Positions 20,069-30,451 of a stretch of DNA of 64,000 nt are shown piece after piece. Numbering within the stretch: position 1 is the first letter of the stretch; every line of letters begins with the position of its first letter. The DNA is taken from the NCBI GenBank assembly GCA_022009795.1, contig CP091724.1, forward strand, positions 124,001 to 188,000, written 5' to 3'. The stretch comes from Anaerotruncus sp. GTDB lineage: Bacteria > Bacillota > Clostridia > Oscillospirales > Acutalibacteraceae. Position numbers and translations under genes: made by a program. The notes under the pieces were generated by a model. It had not been told where the DNA came from, did not search any database, and worked only from the letters and a program-made list of their open reading frames with translations.

Positions 20069-20534
20069 ATGGTTTCAACCTTTGATATCGAAACAGGCAA
20101 CTTTATTTATCGTGATTTTGATGTGAATTTTGCTATTCTTCATGATAAGAAGATGACGAATATTTCATTGGCCGGCAACAAATTAAGCCTTGTGTTTGAT
20201 AATATAGATATTGATGAAAAACGATTATTCCGTTGCCGATAATTATGAGGAGTATAAAGCGTTTAAAAAATGCACCGTTGAATATGAACTTGTGGATGCC
20301 ATGGGGTTAAGCTGCGCGGTGCTGGAAACGGATTTAAACGGCCGAAATGAATATAAAACCAAAATTCTTTCTCTGCGCGAATTTGTTATTATTGCGCCCG
20401 ATCTGGAATTTGATATGCTAAACACAACTATCAGCGGCAGCGGCGTGCAAACCTTTTTTGCAAAATATATCGGCAAATATTCATCCGTTTATCTTGATTT
20501 GTTTGTTACAAGAATTTCGTTTATTTGGGAATAA
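20069..20534 (+). CDS. Hypothetical protein, frameshifted
   Basis: Not recognised. ATG 20069 has an AAGGA site (MVSTFDIETGNFIYRDF). The frame shifts at the A-run near 20218 and continues as NDYSVADNYEEYKAFKKCTVEYELVDAMG to 20534, giving about 155 residues. The predicted protein is soluble, beta-rich in appearance, acidic, with no membrane segment, signal peptide or metal motif. It is flanked by its own terminator and lies between hisC and rmuC, which run on the other strand. Confidence 0.6.
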
Positions 20535-20548
20535 AATAATGCGTTAAT

Positions 20549-20586
20549 AAAAAAATCGGCGGTTCTTTTGAACTGCCGATTTTTTA
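20549..20586. terminator. Bidirectional terminator between the orphan gene and rmuC
   Basis: AAAAAATCGGCGGTTC / GAACTGCCGATTTTTT with loop TTTT. Confidence 0.88.
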
Positions 20587-20594
20587 TGCGTAAG

Positions 20595-21796
20595 CTATTC
20601 CTCAAGCCCCAAAATATCGTTTGCGCTGCTGCTTTCAAGCTGCTCCACATTGCGCAGATTTTTTTGGATAATACTGTTTCGGTGGTCTGCTTCGTCAAGC
20701 GCTTTGCCTGCTTCATCCACCTTTTTGCGCGCCTTTGCAAGCAAATCGCCGAATTTATTGTATTGCGTTTTGGCAGCACCCAAAATTTTCCAAACCTCGG
20801 TGGCTTTTTTGTTTATTGCCATTGTGCGGAAGCCCATGGCAAGCGAATTAAGCAGTGCCGTTATCGTGCTTGGGCCTGCAATCATAATGCCCTGCGCCTG
20901 CAATTGCTCGGAAAGCGCGCTCTTGCCGGATGCAATTTCGGCATAAAGCCCTTCCGTAGCCAAATACATAATCGCAAAGGGCGTTGTGGAGGGCGAAGAA
21001 ACATATTGCTTTATTTGCTTTGCTTCATCTTTTATGCGGCGCTCCAAATCCTTTCTTGCCGCTTCCATCGCGGGTAAGTCACCCTGCTCGGAGGCGTTGC
21101 AAAGCCTGATATAATCCTCCATCGGAAATTTTGAATCGATGGGAAGATAAGCTATGTCGTCCGTTTGTGAATTGGGAATTTTAACGGCAAATTCAACTCT
21201 GCCGTTGTAGGCGGGATTGGTTTGCACATTGGTTTCGTACATTCCGGGGATAGTTTCGTCAAGTATATTTCCGAGCTGAACCTCTGCCCATGTGCCGCGC
21301 GCCTTGACATTTGTTAAAACGCGGTTGAGGTCTTTAACATTATCGGTAACGCCTGCGGAAAGCGTTTTCATTTCTCCGAGGCTTTGGTAAACAAGCGTAA
21401 GCTGCTCCGAAACTGTTTTGAAAGAGCTGCTTATGCGTCGGTTTAAGGTTTCGTCAAGCTTTTTCGTTTACGGTGTTTCGCATTTCGTCAAGCTTTTTTT
21501 CGTTGCTTTGCTGCATTCCGGTTATCGCTTCGCCGATTTTTTGCGATTGCTTTTTCCGCATTGGCGCTCAGCGATTCGTTTATTTTAAGCATTTGCTCAT
21601 AGTTTTTTTCCGTAAGAGCCTGCATTTGCAATGAAACATTGTGCAGTGCCTCATCCGTCCTTTTGGCGGTTATGTCTATTTTTTTGGTCAAGCAAGGCAA
21701 TGTCGTTGCCCTGTTTGCCCCTTTTAATCCCGTAACAAGCGCTGCGGCGGAAATGATTATAGAAATCACAAGCAGCACGCAAATTATAATATTCAT
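20595..21796 (-). CDS. rmuC: DNA recombination protein RmuC, frameshifted
   Basis: RmuC limits DNA inversions and carries a PD-(D/E)XK nuclease-like core. An N-terminal membrane helix (MNIIICVLLVISIIISAAAL) is followed by a long coiled coil and then the conserved core: KARGTWAEVQLGNILDE, the PIDSKFPMEDYIRL motif (core Asp/Lys of the fold), PFAIMYLATEGLYAEI and GPSTITALLNSLAMGFRT. About 400 residues in total. Frameshifts sit in the T-run near 21680 and near 21545 and 21465. The GGAGG site lies at about 21803-21807 on the minus strand. Confidence 0.92.
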
Positions 21797-22285
21797 AATT
21801 GTTCCTCCGTTTTTTTATTAACAGCCGAATTTGCAAATTTAAATATCGGTTTCGGTTTGTGTTTTTAAACGCCTTGTTTTTATGCGAATTTTTCATTCGG
21901 GTGTTTTTTTGCTCCCCCTCTTTTTCAACGGAAAAGGCGAGTTGCTTAAATGATTATATCAAATACTTTGCTTTTAAAAACAAGTGTTGCCTGATTTGAG
22001 TCCGAAATAGTGTACTCGTAATTGAAAAATCGGCTTGAAATTGATAAAATTATAACAAACATTTCAAAAAAAATCGGTGAAATTCGGCGAATAATTATTG
22101 CACATCGTGAATATTTATGAAAACTTTTTCAATGGGTACTGCCAAATATCACCAAAATGCGGCAGAATATCACCGAAATAGGGTTAATTGGCAAAAACAC
22201 AAAAAGAAAAACTTGTTTTTTTGTTGAATGAAAAGAAACGCAATGATATATAATATTGATGAAAAAGATGAAAAGGGGTGTTGTT
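21797..22285. other. Divergent intergenic region between rmuC and the XRE gene
   Basis: About 490 bases without a gene. It holds an extended -10 for the rmuC side (TGTTATAAT on the minus strand, 22049-22054), two ATATCACC direct repeats (22145-22179) and the -10 of the XRE gene (TATAAT 22249-22254). The rest is AT-rich with nothing recognisable. Confidence 0.5.
22145..22179 (+). promoter_or_regulatory. Direct-repeat operator candidate before the XRE gene
   Basis: AATATCACCAAAAT (22145-22158) and AATATCACCGAAAT (22166-22179) differ at one base and are 21 bases apart, so they face the same side of the helix. They may bind the regulator encoded just downstream. Confidence 0.5.
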
Positions 22286-22513
22286 ATGAGCTATAACAAT
22301 AGATTAAAGTATGTAAGGGAAAATAAATCGCTCAAGCAGGCGGAAGTTGCCGAAATGCTTGATATCAAACAACAGCAATACAGTGAATATGAGCGCGGAT
22401 TCAGGCAAATGCCTATCAACTATCTTGTTCGTTTTTGCCAAAAGCTTGATGTTTCCGCAGACTATATCCTCGGATTGGATGGCAGTACAACCGCTGTTGC
22501 AAATGCAGGCTGA
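22286..22513 (+). CDS. Small XRE-family transcriptional regulator
   Basis: 75-residue protein that is little more than one Cro/CI helix-turn-helix: LKYVRENKSLKQAEVAEML, then IKQQQYSEYERGFRQMP and LVRFCQKLDVSADYILGL. ATG 22286 (MSYNN) is chosen over 22256 because AAGGGG lies nine bases ahead. Such proteins often autoregulate and repress neighbouring genes; the direct repeats upstream support this. No toxin or phage gene is adjacent. Confidence 0.88.
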   Translation: MSYNNRLKYVRENKSLKQAEVAEMLDIKQQQYSEYERGFRQMPINYLVRFCQKLDVSADYILGLDGSTTAVANAG

Positions 22514-22576
22514 GCGAAATATATTTAATTATGATTTTATTTTTCGTGAATCACAATGAAGATTTGCGGGCGCAAT

Positions 22577-22616
22577 GAAAAACGGTTTCGGCTGAAAAGC
22601 CGAAACCGTTTTTTGT
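22577..22616. terminator. Bidirectional terminator between XRE gene and anSME
   Basis: AAAAACGGTTTCGGCT / AGCCGAAACCGTTTTT with loop GAAA; a very strong hairpin with tails on both sides. Confidence 0.92.
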
Positions 22617-22634
22617 TTGCTTTGCTTTCAAAGG

Positions 22635-23748
22635 CTATTGCGCTCCGTTTTGCGGCGGCTTTTCGCTCATAAAAACTCTGAAAAGCGGCAGGCACGCCGT
22701 GAAAAACTTTTTGTATGCCTCGCAATAATCCTCGCTCAACTGCGTGCGCTTGCATCCGCCGGCACGGCAAATAGGATAAAGGCGGCAGGTTTTGCATCGC
22801 TGCGGCATTTCAATGCTTTCGCAAATAAAAATCCTTCGCCGTTTTGCAGGTTGCAAGCTCGGTGAAGTCCTTTTCCGTTATATTGCCGAGCAAATATTCA
22901 TCCGTGCAATAGAAATCACAGGGGTAAATATTTCCGTTGCTTTCGGAAACGAATTGGTGCGAACAGTGCCCCATCATTCCGCATTGCTCGGTGGGCTGGC
23001 GCAGGAAAAGGCGCACCCAGTTGTCGAATTGGCGCACGCTGATATATCTGTGGCGCACATAGTCTTTAACATAAAGATTAAATATTTTTAATCAAAAAAA
23101 TCGGCATATTGTGCGCTTGTCATATAAAGCTCGCTTTGTTCGTGCGAATCAAACGGGCGCAGGCAGGGGATAAATTGCAAATATCCGAAGCCTTTTGAGC
23201 GGAAATATCTGTAAATATCCTCCGCATTATCGGCGCAGTAGCCGGTTAAAACGGTAAGAATGTTAAAATCAGTGCCGTTTCGCTTAAAGCATTCGGCGGC
23301 TTTCAAAATCTTGTAAAAGGAATTTTTGCCCGTTCGGCATTTTGCGGAATTTGTTTCTTTCGTAATCGCCGTCAAGGCTCAGACCCACAAGAAAGCGGTT
23401 TGCCGTGAAAAAAATTTTTGCCCATTCGTCCGTTATCATTGTGCCGTTTGTCTGAATACTGAAAAAAACGGGGCTGTGCTTTGTGTTAAGCTCCTTAACC
23501 GTGCGCACAAAGTATTTGAAAAAATCAAGCCCTGCCAGGGTGGGCTCGCCGCCCTGAAAGGCAAATGCCGCCTGATTTCCGTTTGCAAAATCAAGCGCTT
23601 TTCTTATAAGCGTTTTCGCCGTTTCTCTTTCCATAATGCCGAAACCGAGATGCTCCCTGTGTTCGGAAACATCCCGGTAAAAGCAGTATTCACAGGAAAG
23701 ATTGCACAGCGATGACGCCGGCTTTATCATAAGAGATATAGGGGGCAT
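22635..23748 (-). CDS. Anaerobic sulfatase-maturating enzyme (radical SAM), frameshifted
   Basis: Radical SAM enzyme converting the active-site Cys (or Ser) of sulfatases into formylglycine. The SAM [4Fe-4S] motif CNLSCEYCFY is near residue 15, followed by AFQGGEPTLAGLDFF and SIQTNGTMI. The SPASM domain with auxiliary clusters follows: GMMGHCSHQFVSESNG, YPCDFYC, and the final CKTCRLYPICRAGGCKR. About 371 residues, typical of anSME. Frames change near 23340, 23080 and 22840. It begins 20 bases after the stop of the sulfatase on the same strand and is surely in its operon, matching the Cys-type sulfatase motif there. Confidence 0.93.
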
Positions 23749-23768
23749 TTCATCACATTCCCGTAAAT

Positions 23769-25800
23769 TTATTTTTCGTTTTTATCAATAATGCCGCGGC
23801 GGTTTTCCTTGAAATCCTTTTGAATTTCATCAAGCTTTGCATGGAATTCATCGGCAATTTCAGGATAAACCGTTGTTCTGTTGTAGTTCTCGCCCGAATC
23901 ATCGGTAAGAATATGCAGCCAATTTGTGCGGTATTTATCGAAGAATGCAGAGTTATCGTTTTGGATTCTGTCGAAATATTTAAAGGTTATATATTCATTG
24001 TCGTTAAGCACATCAAAATTGTAATCGGGATATTGCTCCTTAACGCTTTCGGTGGAAACGGTGTATTGAATAGCCTTAATATCCTCTCTCTTCATATGAA
24101 GAATGGGGTGATCTTTGGTGTGGATAACTTCGTCGTTTTTAAGAACGGGTGTCATCGAAATGCCGTCGATAACTCTGTCCGTCGGCATATAATTCTTAAC
24201 CGTGCCGCCCTCGCCGGTAATTCCGCAAAGCTCAACAAGAGTGGGATAAAGGTCAACAAGTGTTGCGGATTGCTTTCTTGTGGTGCCTGTTTGGCCGAGT
24301 GCACCGTTTGCGTCATCCCATCTGATCATAAAGGGAACCTTTTGGCCGCCCTCGTATGCAAGATATTTGCCGCCGCGAAGCTCATTTGTGGAGCCTTGAA
24401 GCGCAGGGCCGTTATCGCTGGTGAAAAACAATAATTGTGTTTTCAAGCACGCCCAGCTCTTCCATTGTGTTAAACAATTCGCCGAGGTATGTATCAAATT
24501 CATGAACGCAATCAACATATGTGCCCATGCCTGTTGTGCCGTCAAAATCATCACCTGCAAAAACAGGGGCGTGCGGCCACGGTGAAGTGTAGCAAGCAAA
24601 GAACGGCTGATCGGATTCAGCCTGCTCGGTGATCCAATTTGAAATTTCATCATGAATCCACTTTGTGGCGTTGGATTGATCTTTAAGCTCATCCGTGCCG
24701 CGAGCGATTGTGTATTGGCCGTTTTCTTCCCTAACATGATAAAACGGGCTCATATCGTTAACATAATGGCTGCCGTAGAAATAATCGAATCCCTGATTTG
24801 TTGGCAGATATTCGCCGTAGTCGCCAAGGTGCCATTTGCCGAAAAGGCCGGTGCTGTAGCCCGCAGATTTAAAGGTTTCGGCAATTGTGATTTCATCGCC
24901 GAGCATACCGTCTGCGTTGCCGCCGAGCTCAACGGAGTTGAAAACTCTTGTGGAAGCAAAGACGGAAGTGCTATCAACCGTGGGATAAATAACATTATCG
25001 GCATAGCCTCTGTAAGGATATCTGCCGGTCATGCAGGCAAAGCGAGCGGGAGAGCAAACGGAATATGATGAATAAAAGTTTTCAAAATTAAGTCCGTTTT
25101 CGCCGATGCTGTCGATATTCGGTGTGTCAAAAATAGAGCCGTTGAGTGAAACGTCGCCGTAGCCAAGGTCATCCATAAGCACAAAAAGCACATTAGGGCT
25201 TTGCGAATTTGCGGTTTTGTCTATTTTACCGAGATAATCGTCCTGGCCTTCCCACAATCTGTCTGTATTCGGCTTTGAACGCATGTTCATCGTGAGCACA
25301 TAAGAGATGCTTGTGCCAACGAGTAAAAAGGCTGAGCACAGCGGAAAGGAATTTTTTAACGCCATCTTTTTTGAAGGTGTGCTTTGCGGTGAAGTATAAA
25401 CCCCAAAGGCAAATTGCGGCAGGCAGGCCAAGCAAAATGTTGCCTAAAAGCCTTGTGCCGAAGTTGCCGCTGCCCGTCATAAGCGGATGGTCTGCGGAAT
25501 TAAAGCCCGCAAGGCCGCTTGTGAAAGCACCGAAGCCGGCATCTGCGCCCCAAATAACATAGTAAACTATAACGCCGATGCAAGCGGCGGCATAGCCGTA
25601 AATGATGGGAGCATAAACCTTTTTGCATATTAACCCCAAAAAGAACAATTGCCGAAACTATGCAGCAATATCCTACCGACACGATGGCAACCATGTTTAA
25701 GCGCACAATCCACATGGCAAGCATAAGCGCAAGGCCTATAACCATCACGATCAGCGGGAAAAACCTTTTTTGCCCGTGTCAAGCGTAATCTTTTTTTCAT
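23769..25800 (-). CDS. Membrane-anchored Cys-type sulfatase, frameshifted
   Basis: Sulfatase of the alkaline-phosphatase superfamily, about 677 residues. The catalytic domain starts with PNVLFVLMDDLGYGDVSLNG (metal-binding Asp pair) and has the maturation motif CSPARFACMTGRYPYRG (C-x-P-x-R), FGKWHLGDYG and SDNGPALQG. Before it lie about 200 residues with several hydrophobic helices (MVIGLALMLAMWIVRLNMVA, YGYAAACIGVIVYYVIWGAD, LLGNILLGLPAAICLWGLYF), so the enzyme sits in the membrane with the active domain probably outside. ATG 25800 has a perfect GGAGG. Frames change near 25770, 25640, 25400 and 24430. Likely substrate is sulfated mucin or another host or dietary glycan; cotranscribed with its maturase. 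Confidence 0.9.
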
Positions 25801-25834
25801 GATACGCCTCCTTAATAATATAGATATAAATACA

Positions 25835-25863
25835 ATTATATAAAGTTTAACACTTTGTGTCAA
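25835..25863 (-). promoter_or_regulatory. Consensus promoter of the sulfatase-anSME operon
   Basis: On the minus strand TTGACA and TATAAT are 17 bases apart. A small dyad AAAGT GTTAA ACTTT fills the spacer and may be an operator. Confidence 0.85.
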
Positions 25864-25986
25864 TATGATGAACTTGAAATTAACAACCGATACAGATTAA
25901 AAAAATTCAAAAAGCCTTGCTTCGGTTTTAAAAAAATCGCCTCTGTTTTTGCGCTTCAATTTTTGAAATTCAAGGTGTTACAAAAT

Positions 25987-26030
25987 AAAAAAACGCCGCT
26001 GCGAAAATGGTTTGGAATCCGCTGCGGCGT
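25987..26030 (-). terminator. Terminator of the metallophosphoesterase gene
   Basis: On the minus strand ACGCCGC ... GCGGCGT followed by TTTTTTA. Confidence 0.75.
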
Positions 26031-26055
26031 AAAAATAATATTCGGCTGTCAAATC

Positions 26056-27161
26056 TTAAAATAAAAAAATTTCAAAAAGAATTGCGGCGATGATCACGGC
26101 AAGCAAAACTGCGGCAATTTTTTTAAGCCCCTGCTCACCGCGTCATAAACATTGGTTGGCATAATCTGCAAAATTGCAAATCTGATTTTCTCTTTAACCT
26201 TGTTGCCGATGATGTCACGGTATCTTAAATCATATGTTGAATAAGTGCCGTCTTTTTTCAGGTTTATCATGCGAACGCCTCTGTCCTTTCCGGGGCCGTA
26301 AACATGAAATCCCGCACCCTGCGTGTATCCGAGGTCGATTCCGCAAACCTTGCCGTTGAAGGAATTATTATGGTCGTGGCCGAAATAAATGCCCTTAACA
26401 TCGCCCTTTTCGGCCATTGCGGCAAATTCGCCGCTGTTTTCCATCGGGTCTGCCGGAGATTCTTTCATAAAGCCGTTTTTGTTTACCTTGTCCGGATTAA
26501 GAATATACCATTTTCCTGCATGATTTCTAAATCCCTGAACAGCGCCTTTTGTGCCTTTTTTTACCTCAATCAGCAAATCCATAACTTCGGGCACGGGAAT
26601 GTGCTGAATAACTATTGAGGGCACTGTTGCGCCGTATTGCTTTTCATATTCATCGCGCGTTTTTTTATACCATTCTATTTGGTTTTGATGCACATTGTCA
26701 TAGCCGATTTTAAGATTTGTGTGGCTGTCTATAAGATAAAGCAAAAATGCAGGTCTGTCGCCGCTGCAAATTTCAATAACCTGGTTTGCGCAGCCGTCGA
26801 TTCCGGGTGTGCTCTCGCCGATGAAGCAATCGAATTTTTTGTAAATTTCAAACTGCTCCTCGTTTGAAAGGCCAACCTGTCTGTCATGGTTGCCGAAACA
26901 AACCGCAAACGGAATTTTGCGCGAAAATGCAGGCTCGGTGAGTGCTCTTAAAACCCTTTTCAACTTTTTTTCGGCATTGCCGCCGAAGCTTGATTTTTCC
27001 CCAAATTTGATCACCCGAATAAACGATTAAATCGGGTTTTTTCGCGCTCAATTGCCGTGTTGATAAGATTAAGCGTGTCCGGGCTGACTTTTTGAACCCT
27101 CCTGAGTGTCTGCAATTTGCATTATTTTTAAATTCGTCATTTTTTTGAAATTAAGCTTCAT
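26056..27161 (-). CDS. Calcineurin-like metallophosphoesterase with C-terminal membrane helix, frameshifted
   Basis: Binuclear-metal phosphoesterase. Motifs: IMQIADTQE (D in first metal motif), SGDQI near 27030, FAVCFGNHDRQ (GNHD), VIQHIPVPE and YFGHDHNN (GHxH). About 368 residues. The start ATG 27161 (MKLNFKKMTNLKIMQ) has a GGAG site. The C-terminus, restored by one frame change near 26120, reads KKIAAVLLAVIIAAILFEIF and is a membrane anchor ending at 26056; another shift lies around 27020-27090. Substrate unknown. It lies next to tRNA-Arg and its own terminator. Confidence 0.87.
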
Positions 27162-27231
27162 GGCGTTCTCCCGCGGGGCGGAGCATGCTCCGCCGAGATA
27201 TTCGAAAATTTTGTTTTCTGCAAAATTAAAA

Positions 27232-27307
27232 TGGTCTGCCCGAAGGGACTCGAACCCCCAATCTTCTGAATCGGAATCAGATGCATTAGCCATTGTGCTA
27301 CGGGCAG
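27232..27307 (-). tRNA. tRNA-Arg (anticodon CCG)
   Basis: Reads CTGCCCG ... CGGGCAG as acceptor stem, a five-base-pair anticodon stem TCTGA/TCAGA with loop TTCCGAA (anticodon CCG, codon CGG), the T-loop TTCGAGT, discriminator A and an encoded CCA. A TTGACA / TAAAAT promoter on the same strand (27346-27375) is 38 bases upstream. Confidence 0.95.
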
Positions 27308-27345
27308 ATGAGTATGGGGCGTTTCCGAAATATAACAATTTTTTT

Positions 27346-27395
27346 ATTTTACTACCTTAAAAGTGTTGTTGTCAATCAAAAATTTATGTTATAAT
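27346..27395. promoter_or_regulatory. Overlapping divergent promoters of tRNA-Arg and the GH20 gene
   Basis: Minus strand: TTGACA (27370-27375) and TAAAAT (27346-27351), spacer 18, for the tRNA. Plus strand: TTGTTG (27366-27371), spacer 18, extended -10 TGT-TATAAT (27387-27395). The two -35 elements overlap, so the promoters compete for polymerase. Confidence 0.65.
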
Positions 27396-27481
27396 ATTGC
27401 AAATTAGTGTTTTTGCGGCGGTGCAGAGTTATTTTGCGCGCCGCCTGCATAAATAAATGAGCTTTGGCTCGGGGGAAATTT

Positions 27482-28972
27482 ATGTTGAATCTTATACCGA
27501 AACCGGCAGAGGTTAAGGAAGCAAGGGGCTTCTTTAAGCTTGAAAAGGGCGCTGCCGTTTATTCGCAAATCGATTTGCCGCTCGCTAAAAAAATATCGGC
27601 GGCGAAAAATTCGCCCGTTAAAATCTATGCCGACGCAAGCCTTGATAAAGAAGAATATCGTCTTTCGGTGGGCGAGGCAGGCATTGTTATAAAAGCCTCC
27701 GATAAGGCGGGCGCGTATTATGCGCTTCAATCCGTGCGTATGCTCGGCAGGCTTGATGAGGGCAAAAATCTTGTTCCTTTTGTTGAAATCAGCGATAAGC
27801 CGCAATATAAATGGCGCGGTCAAATGCTTGATGTGAGTCGTCATTTCTTTGATAAAGCAGCCGTTAAGGATTTGCTTGACGATATGTTTCGCCTGAAGCT
27901 GAATGTTTTTCATTGGCATTTAACAGATGATCAGGGCTGGCGAATAGAAATCAAGAAATATCCGAAGCTCACGGAAATCGGCTCAAAGCGCAGCTTCACA
28001 CAGGTCGGCGGCTGGGGCAGCTCGAAAACGGAGGATATTCCTCACGGCGGGTATTACACTCAGGAAGATATCAAAGAAATTGTTGAATATGCGGCTCAGC
28101 GCTGCATATCGATAGTGCCGGAAATAGATGTGCCGGCGCACTTTGCCGCAGCGCTTGCAGCTTATCCGCACCTTGCATGCAGAAATATTCAAAGCCGGGT
28201 TTTCGGCGAAATGGGCGGCAGGCTTTTTACTCTAAAGGGAATAAGAGATTGAAAAGACCCGCTTGCCTCGGCAAAAAAAGAAAGCCTGCAATTTATATTT
28301 GATGTTTATGATGAGGTTTGCGGGCTTTTTCCCGTTTGAATATTTTCATGTGGGCGGTGACGAAGCCGATGTTTCCGAATGGAAAAAAATGCCCGGATTG
28401 CCAAAAAAAGCCATGAAAGAAATGGGCTTTAAAAATGAAAGAGAGCTTCAAAAAAAGCTAACAAATGAGCTTTGTGAATATCTTAAATCCAAGGGCAAGC
28501 ATATGATAGCTTGGAATGATGTGCTCCGGCAGGGCACGGATAGGCTCGATACCGATATGGTTGTGCAGCAATGGCTTCCCGGTCAGGATAAGCACACACG
28601 GCATTTTGCCGAAATCGGCGGCAAAATCATAATGAGCAACCATAAATCGTTTTATTTTGATATGACTTATGCTCAATATCCGCTTAAAAACACATATGCT
28701 TTCAAGCCCTCTCAATACGGCATTAACGATAAAAAAACAAAATGCTCGGCGTTGAGGGCGAGATGTGGACGGAATGGGTGCCGTCCGTAAGCAAAATGCA
28801 GTTTATGCTTCATCCGAGAATGGAGGCTTTAGCCGAGGTCGCATGGACTCCGGAAAGCAGCCGAGATTTTAATGATTTCCGTGCAAGATATGAAGGCTAT
28901 AAGAGCGTGTATAAACAGCTTGGCATAAATTTTTGCGGCAGATTCAATCTGTATGCCAAAGAATTTGTTTAA
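27482..28972 (+). CDS. Beta-N-acetylhexosaminidase, glycoside hydrolase family 20, frameshifted
   Basis: Removes terminal GlcNAc or GalNAc from glycans by substrate-assisted catalysis. An N-terminal GH20b-like domain (residues 1-110) precedes the TIM barrel: RGQMLDVSRHFFDKAAVKDL, LNVFHWHLTDDQGWRIEIK, PEIDVPAH, and the catalytic Asp-Glu pair in YFHVGGDEADVSEWKK; later MIAWNDVL and GVEGEMWTEWV. About 497 residues, no signal peptide, so probably acts on imported oligosaccharides. ATG 27482 follows GGGGGAA. The frame shifts near 28250 and in the A-run near 28735. It fits with the nearby sulfatase as part of host-glycan breakdown. Confidence 0.93.
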
Positions 28973-29056
28973 GCGCTCTCACATAAAGCGTAAATTCACC
29001 TTCGGCGATCCCGATCTTGAGTTTCGCGAAAATAACAAACAAAAGGAGAAATGAAA

Positions 29057-30326
29057 ATGAAAATCAGCGAATTTCCGAGTGCGGTAATCAAAGAAAATGT
29101 TGATTACACAGTTAAGGAAATCACCAATGTCATCAAAAAGTACGGCCCCCGTGAATCGGGAAATGCCGCATGCTTCGATGCGGAAAAGCATCTGAAAAAG
29201 GAACTTGATCAGTTTTTCGGATGAAACCCATTTTGAGGAATACAAAATGGCTCCCAAAGGCGTTTTTTTGCATTTCACAAAAAAATTGTTTCCACCGTTA
29301 TAATGGCGGCGATTGTAATCTGCCTTGCGCTTGTGTTCACAAATGTTATTTCATTTATGATCGCTCAGTGCATTGTGGGCGCTTTGGTTGCAATCGGCCT
29401 TTTCATCACGGTTATGGAATTTCTTATGTATAAGCAGTTTATGGACGGTATGTATAAAAAGTAACCGGCCATAACCTTGTTGCCACAAGGAAGCCAACCG
29501 GTGAGGTTAAGAAAAGAATCGTTATCAGCGGCCATATTGACGCTGCATATGAATGGCGCCATATTCTTTATTTTAAGCAGCACGGCATGGGCCCGCTTAT
29601 GGGCGGCACAATCGTTTGCGCTATAATTTCCGTTATTGTTGCAGTTGTTGCGGTTATTGCCGATAATGTGAATATGGGTGCCTTCGGCGAGTTTATGGTT
29701 AATTATTCTTATTATTTTTCATATTCTTACTGCGCTCTTTATGATTTCGTTGCTTTGCTTCGTTGATTTTCGCAGAATTTCTCCGGGCGCAAACGATAAT
29801 TTAACGGGCACTTATGCAGCCGTTTGTGCTCTTCGCATGCTTGATATGGCAGGCGTTGAGTTTGAAAAACACAGAGGTTGTTGCCATGATTACGGACGGC
29901 GAAGAAGCCGGCCTCAGAGGCGCAAAGGCATTTGCCAAAGCACATCATGATGAATATACTTCCGGCGATGTTAAAACCGCCGTGCTTTGCGTGGATACAT
30001 TAACGGATATTGATTATTTCAATGTTTATTCAAAAGATATGTCAGGAACGGTTAAAAACGATAAGGAATTTTCACAGCTCGTTTTGGATTCTTCAAAGAA
30101 ATCCGGATATGATTCCGCAAAATTCGCAAGCGTTTTCTTCGGCTCCTCCGATGCCGCTGCATTCTCTCAGGCAGGCATTAAGGCAACCTGCCTTGCAGCT
30201 ATGGATCCGGCACCCGGCGATTATTATCATAACCGCAGAGATAATTACGACCGCCTTGTGCCCGAAGCTATCGAAACAGGGTATAAAATTGTGCTTTCAA
30301 CAATTTTAAATTTTGACGCCGAATGA
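29057..30326 (+). CDS. M28-family metallopeptidase with internal membrane segments, frameshifted
   Basis: Zinc aminopeptidase-type fold. Metal ligands are recognisable in order: ISGHIDAAYEW (His, Asp), SPGANDNLTGTYA (bridging Asp), ITDGEEAGLRGAK (Glu-Glu), CVDTLTDID (Asp) and DYYHNRRDNYDRL (His). Unusually, hydrophobic helices interrupt it: around 29290-29440 (two segments) before the His-Asp motif and around 29590-29770 (two segments) between His-Asp and the bridging Asp. ATG 29057 is preferred over 29051 by spacing to GGAG. Frames change near 29220, 29285, 29460, 29700-29790 and 29870. About 423 residues. Substrate unknown. Confidence 0.82.
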
Positions 30327-30347
30327 TTTTATTCAAATTTTATATGT

Positions 30348-30384
30348 GCCGATGCAGTGAAGCTTTCACTGCATCGGCTTTTTT
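30348..30384 (+). terminator. Terminator after the M28 peptidase
   Basis: GCCGATGCAGTGA / TCACTGCATCGGC followed by TTTTTT. Confidence 0.9.
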
Positions 30385-30451
30385 GTGTGACCGAATCGGC
30401 TTTTGAATCGTTGTTATATCGAAAGCAAAAAATGCACGGAGGAAAAGCTCT

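Noticed and set aside
27106..27360. Open frame across the tRNA region (SARRDSNPQSS-type peptide)
   Set aside because: This peptide is the familiar spurious translation of a tRNA gene; the tRNA-Arg explains the sequence.
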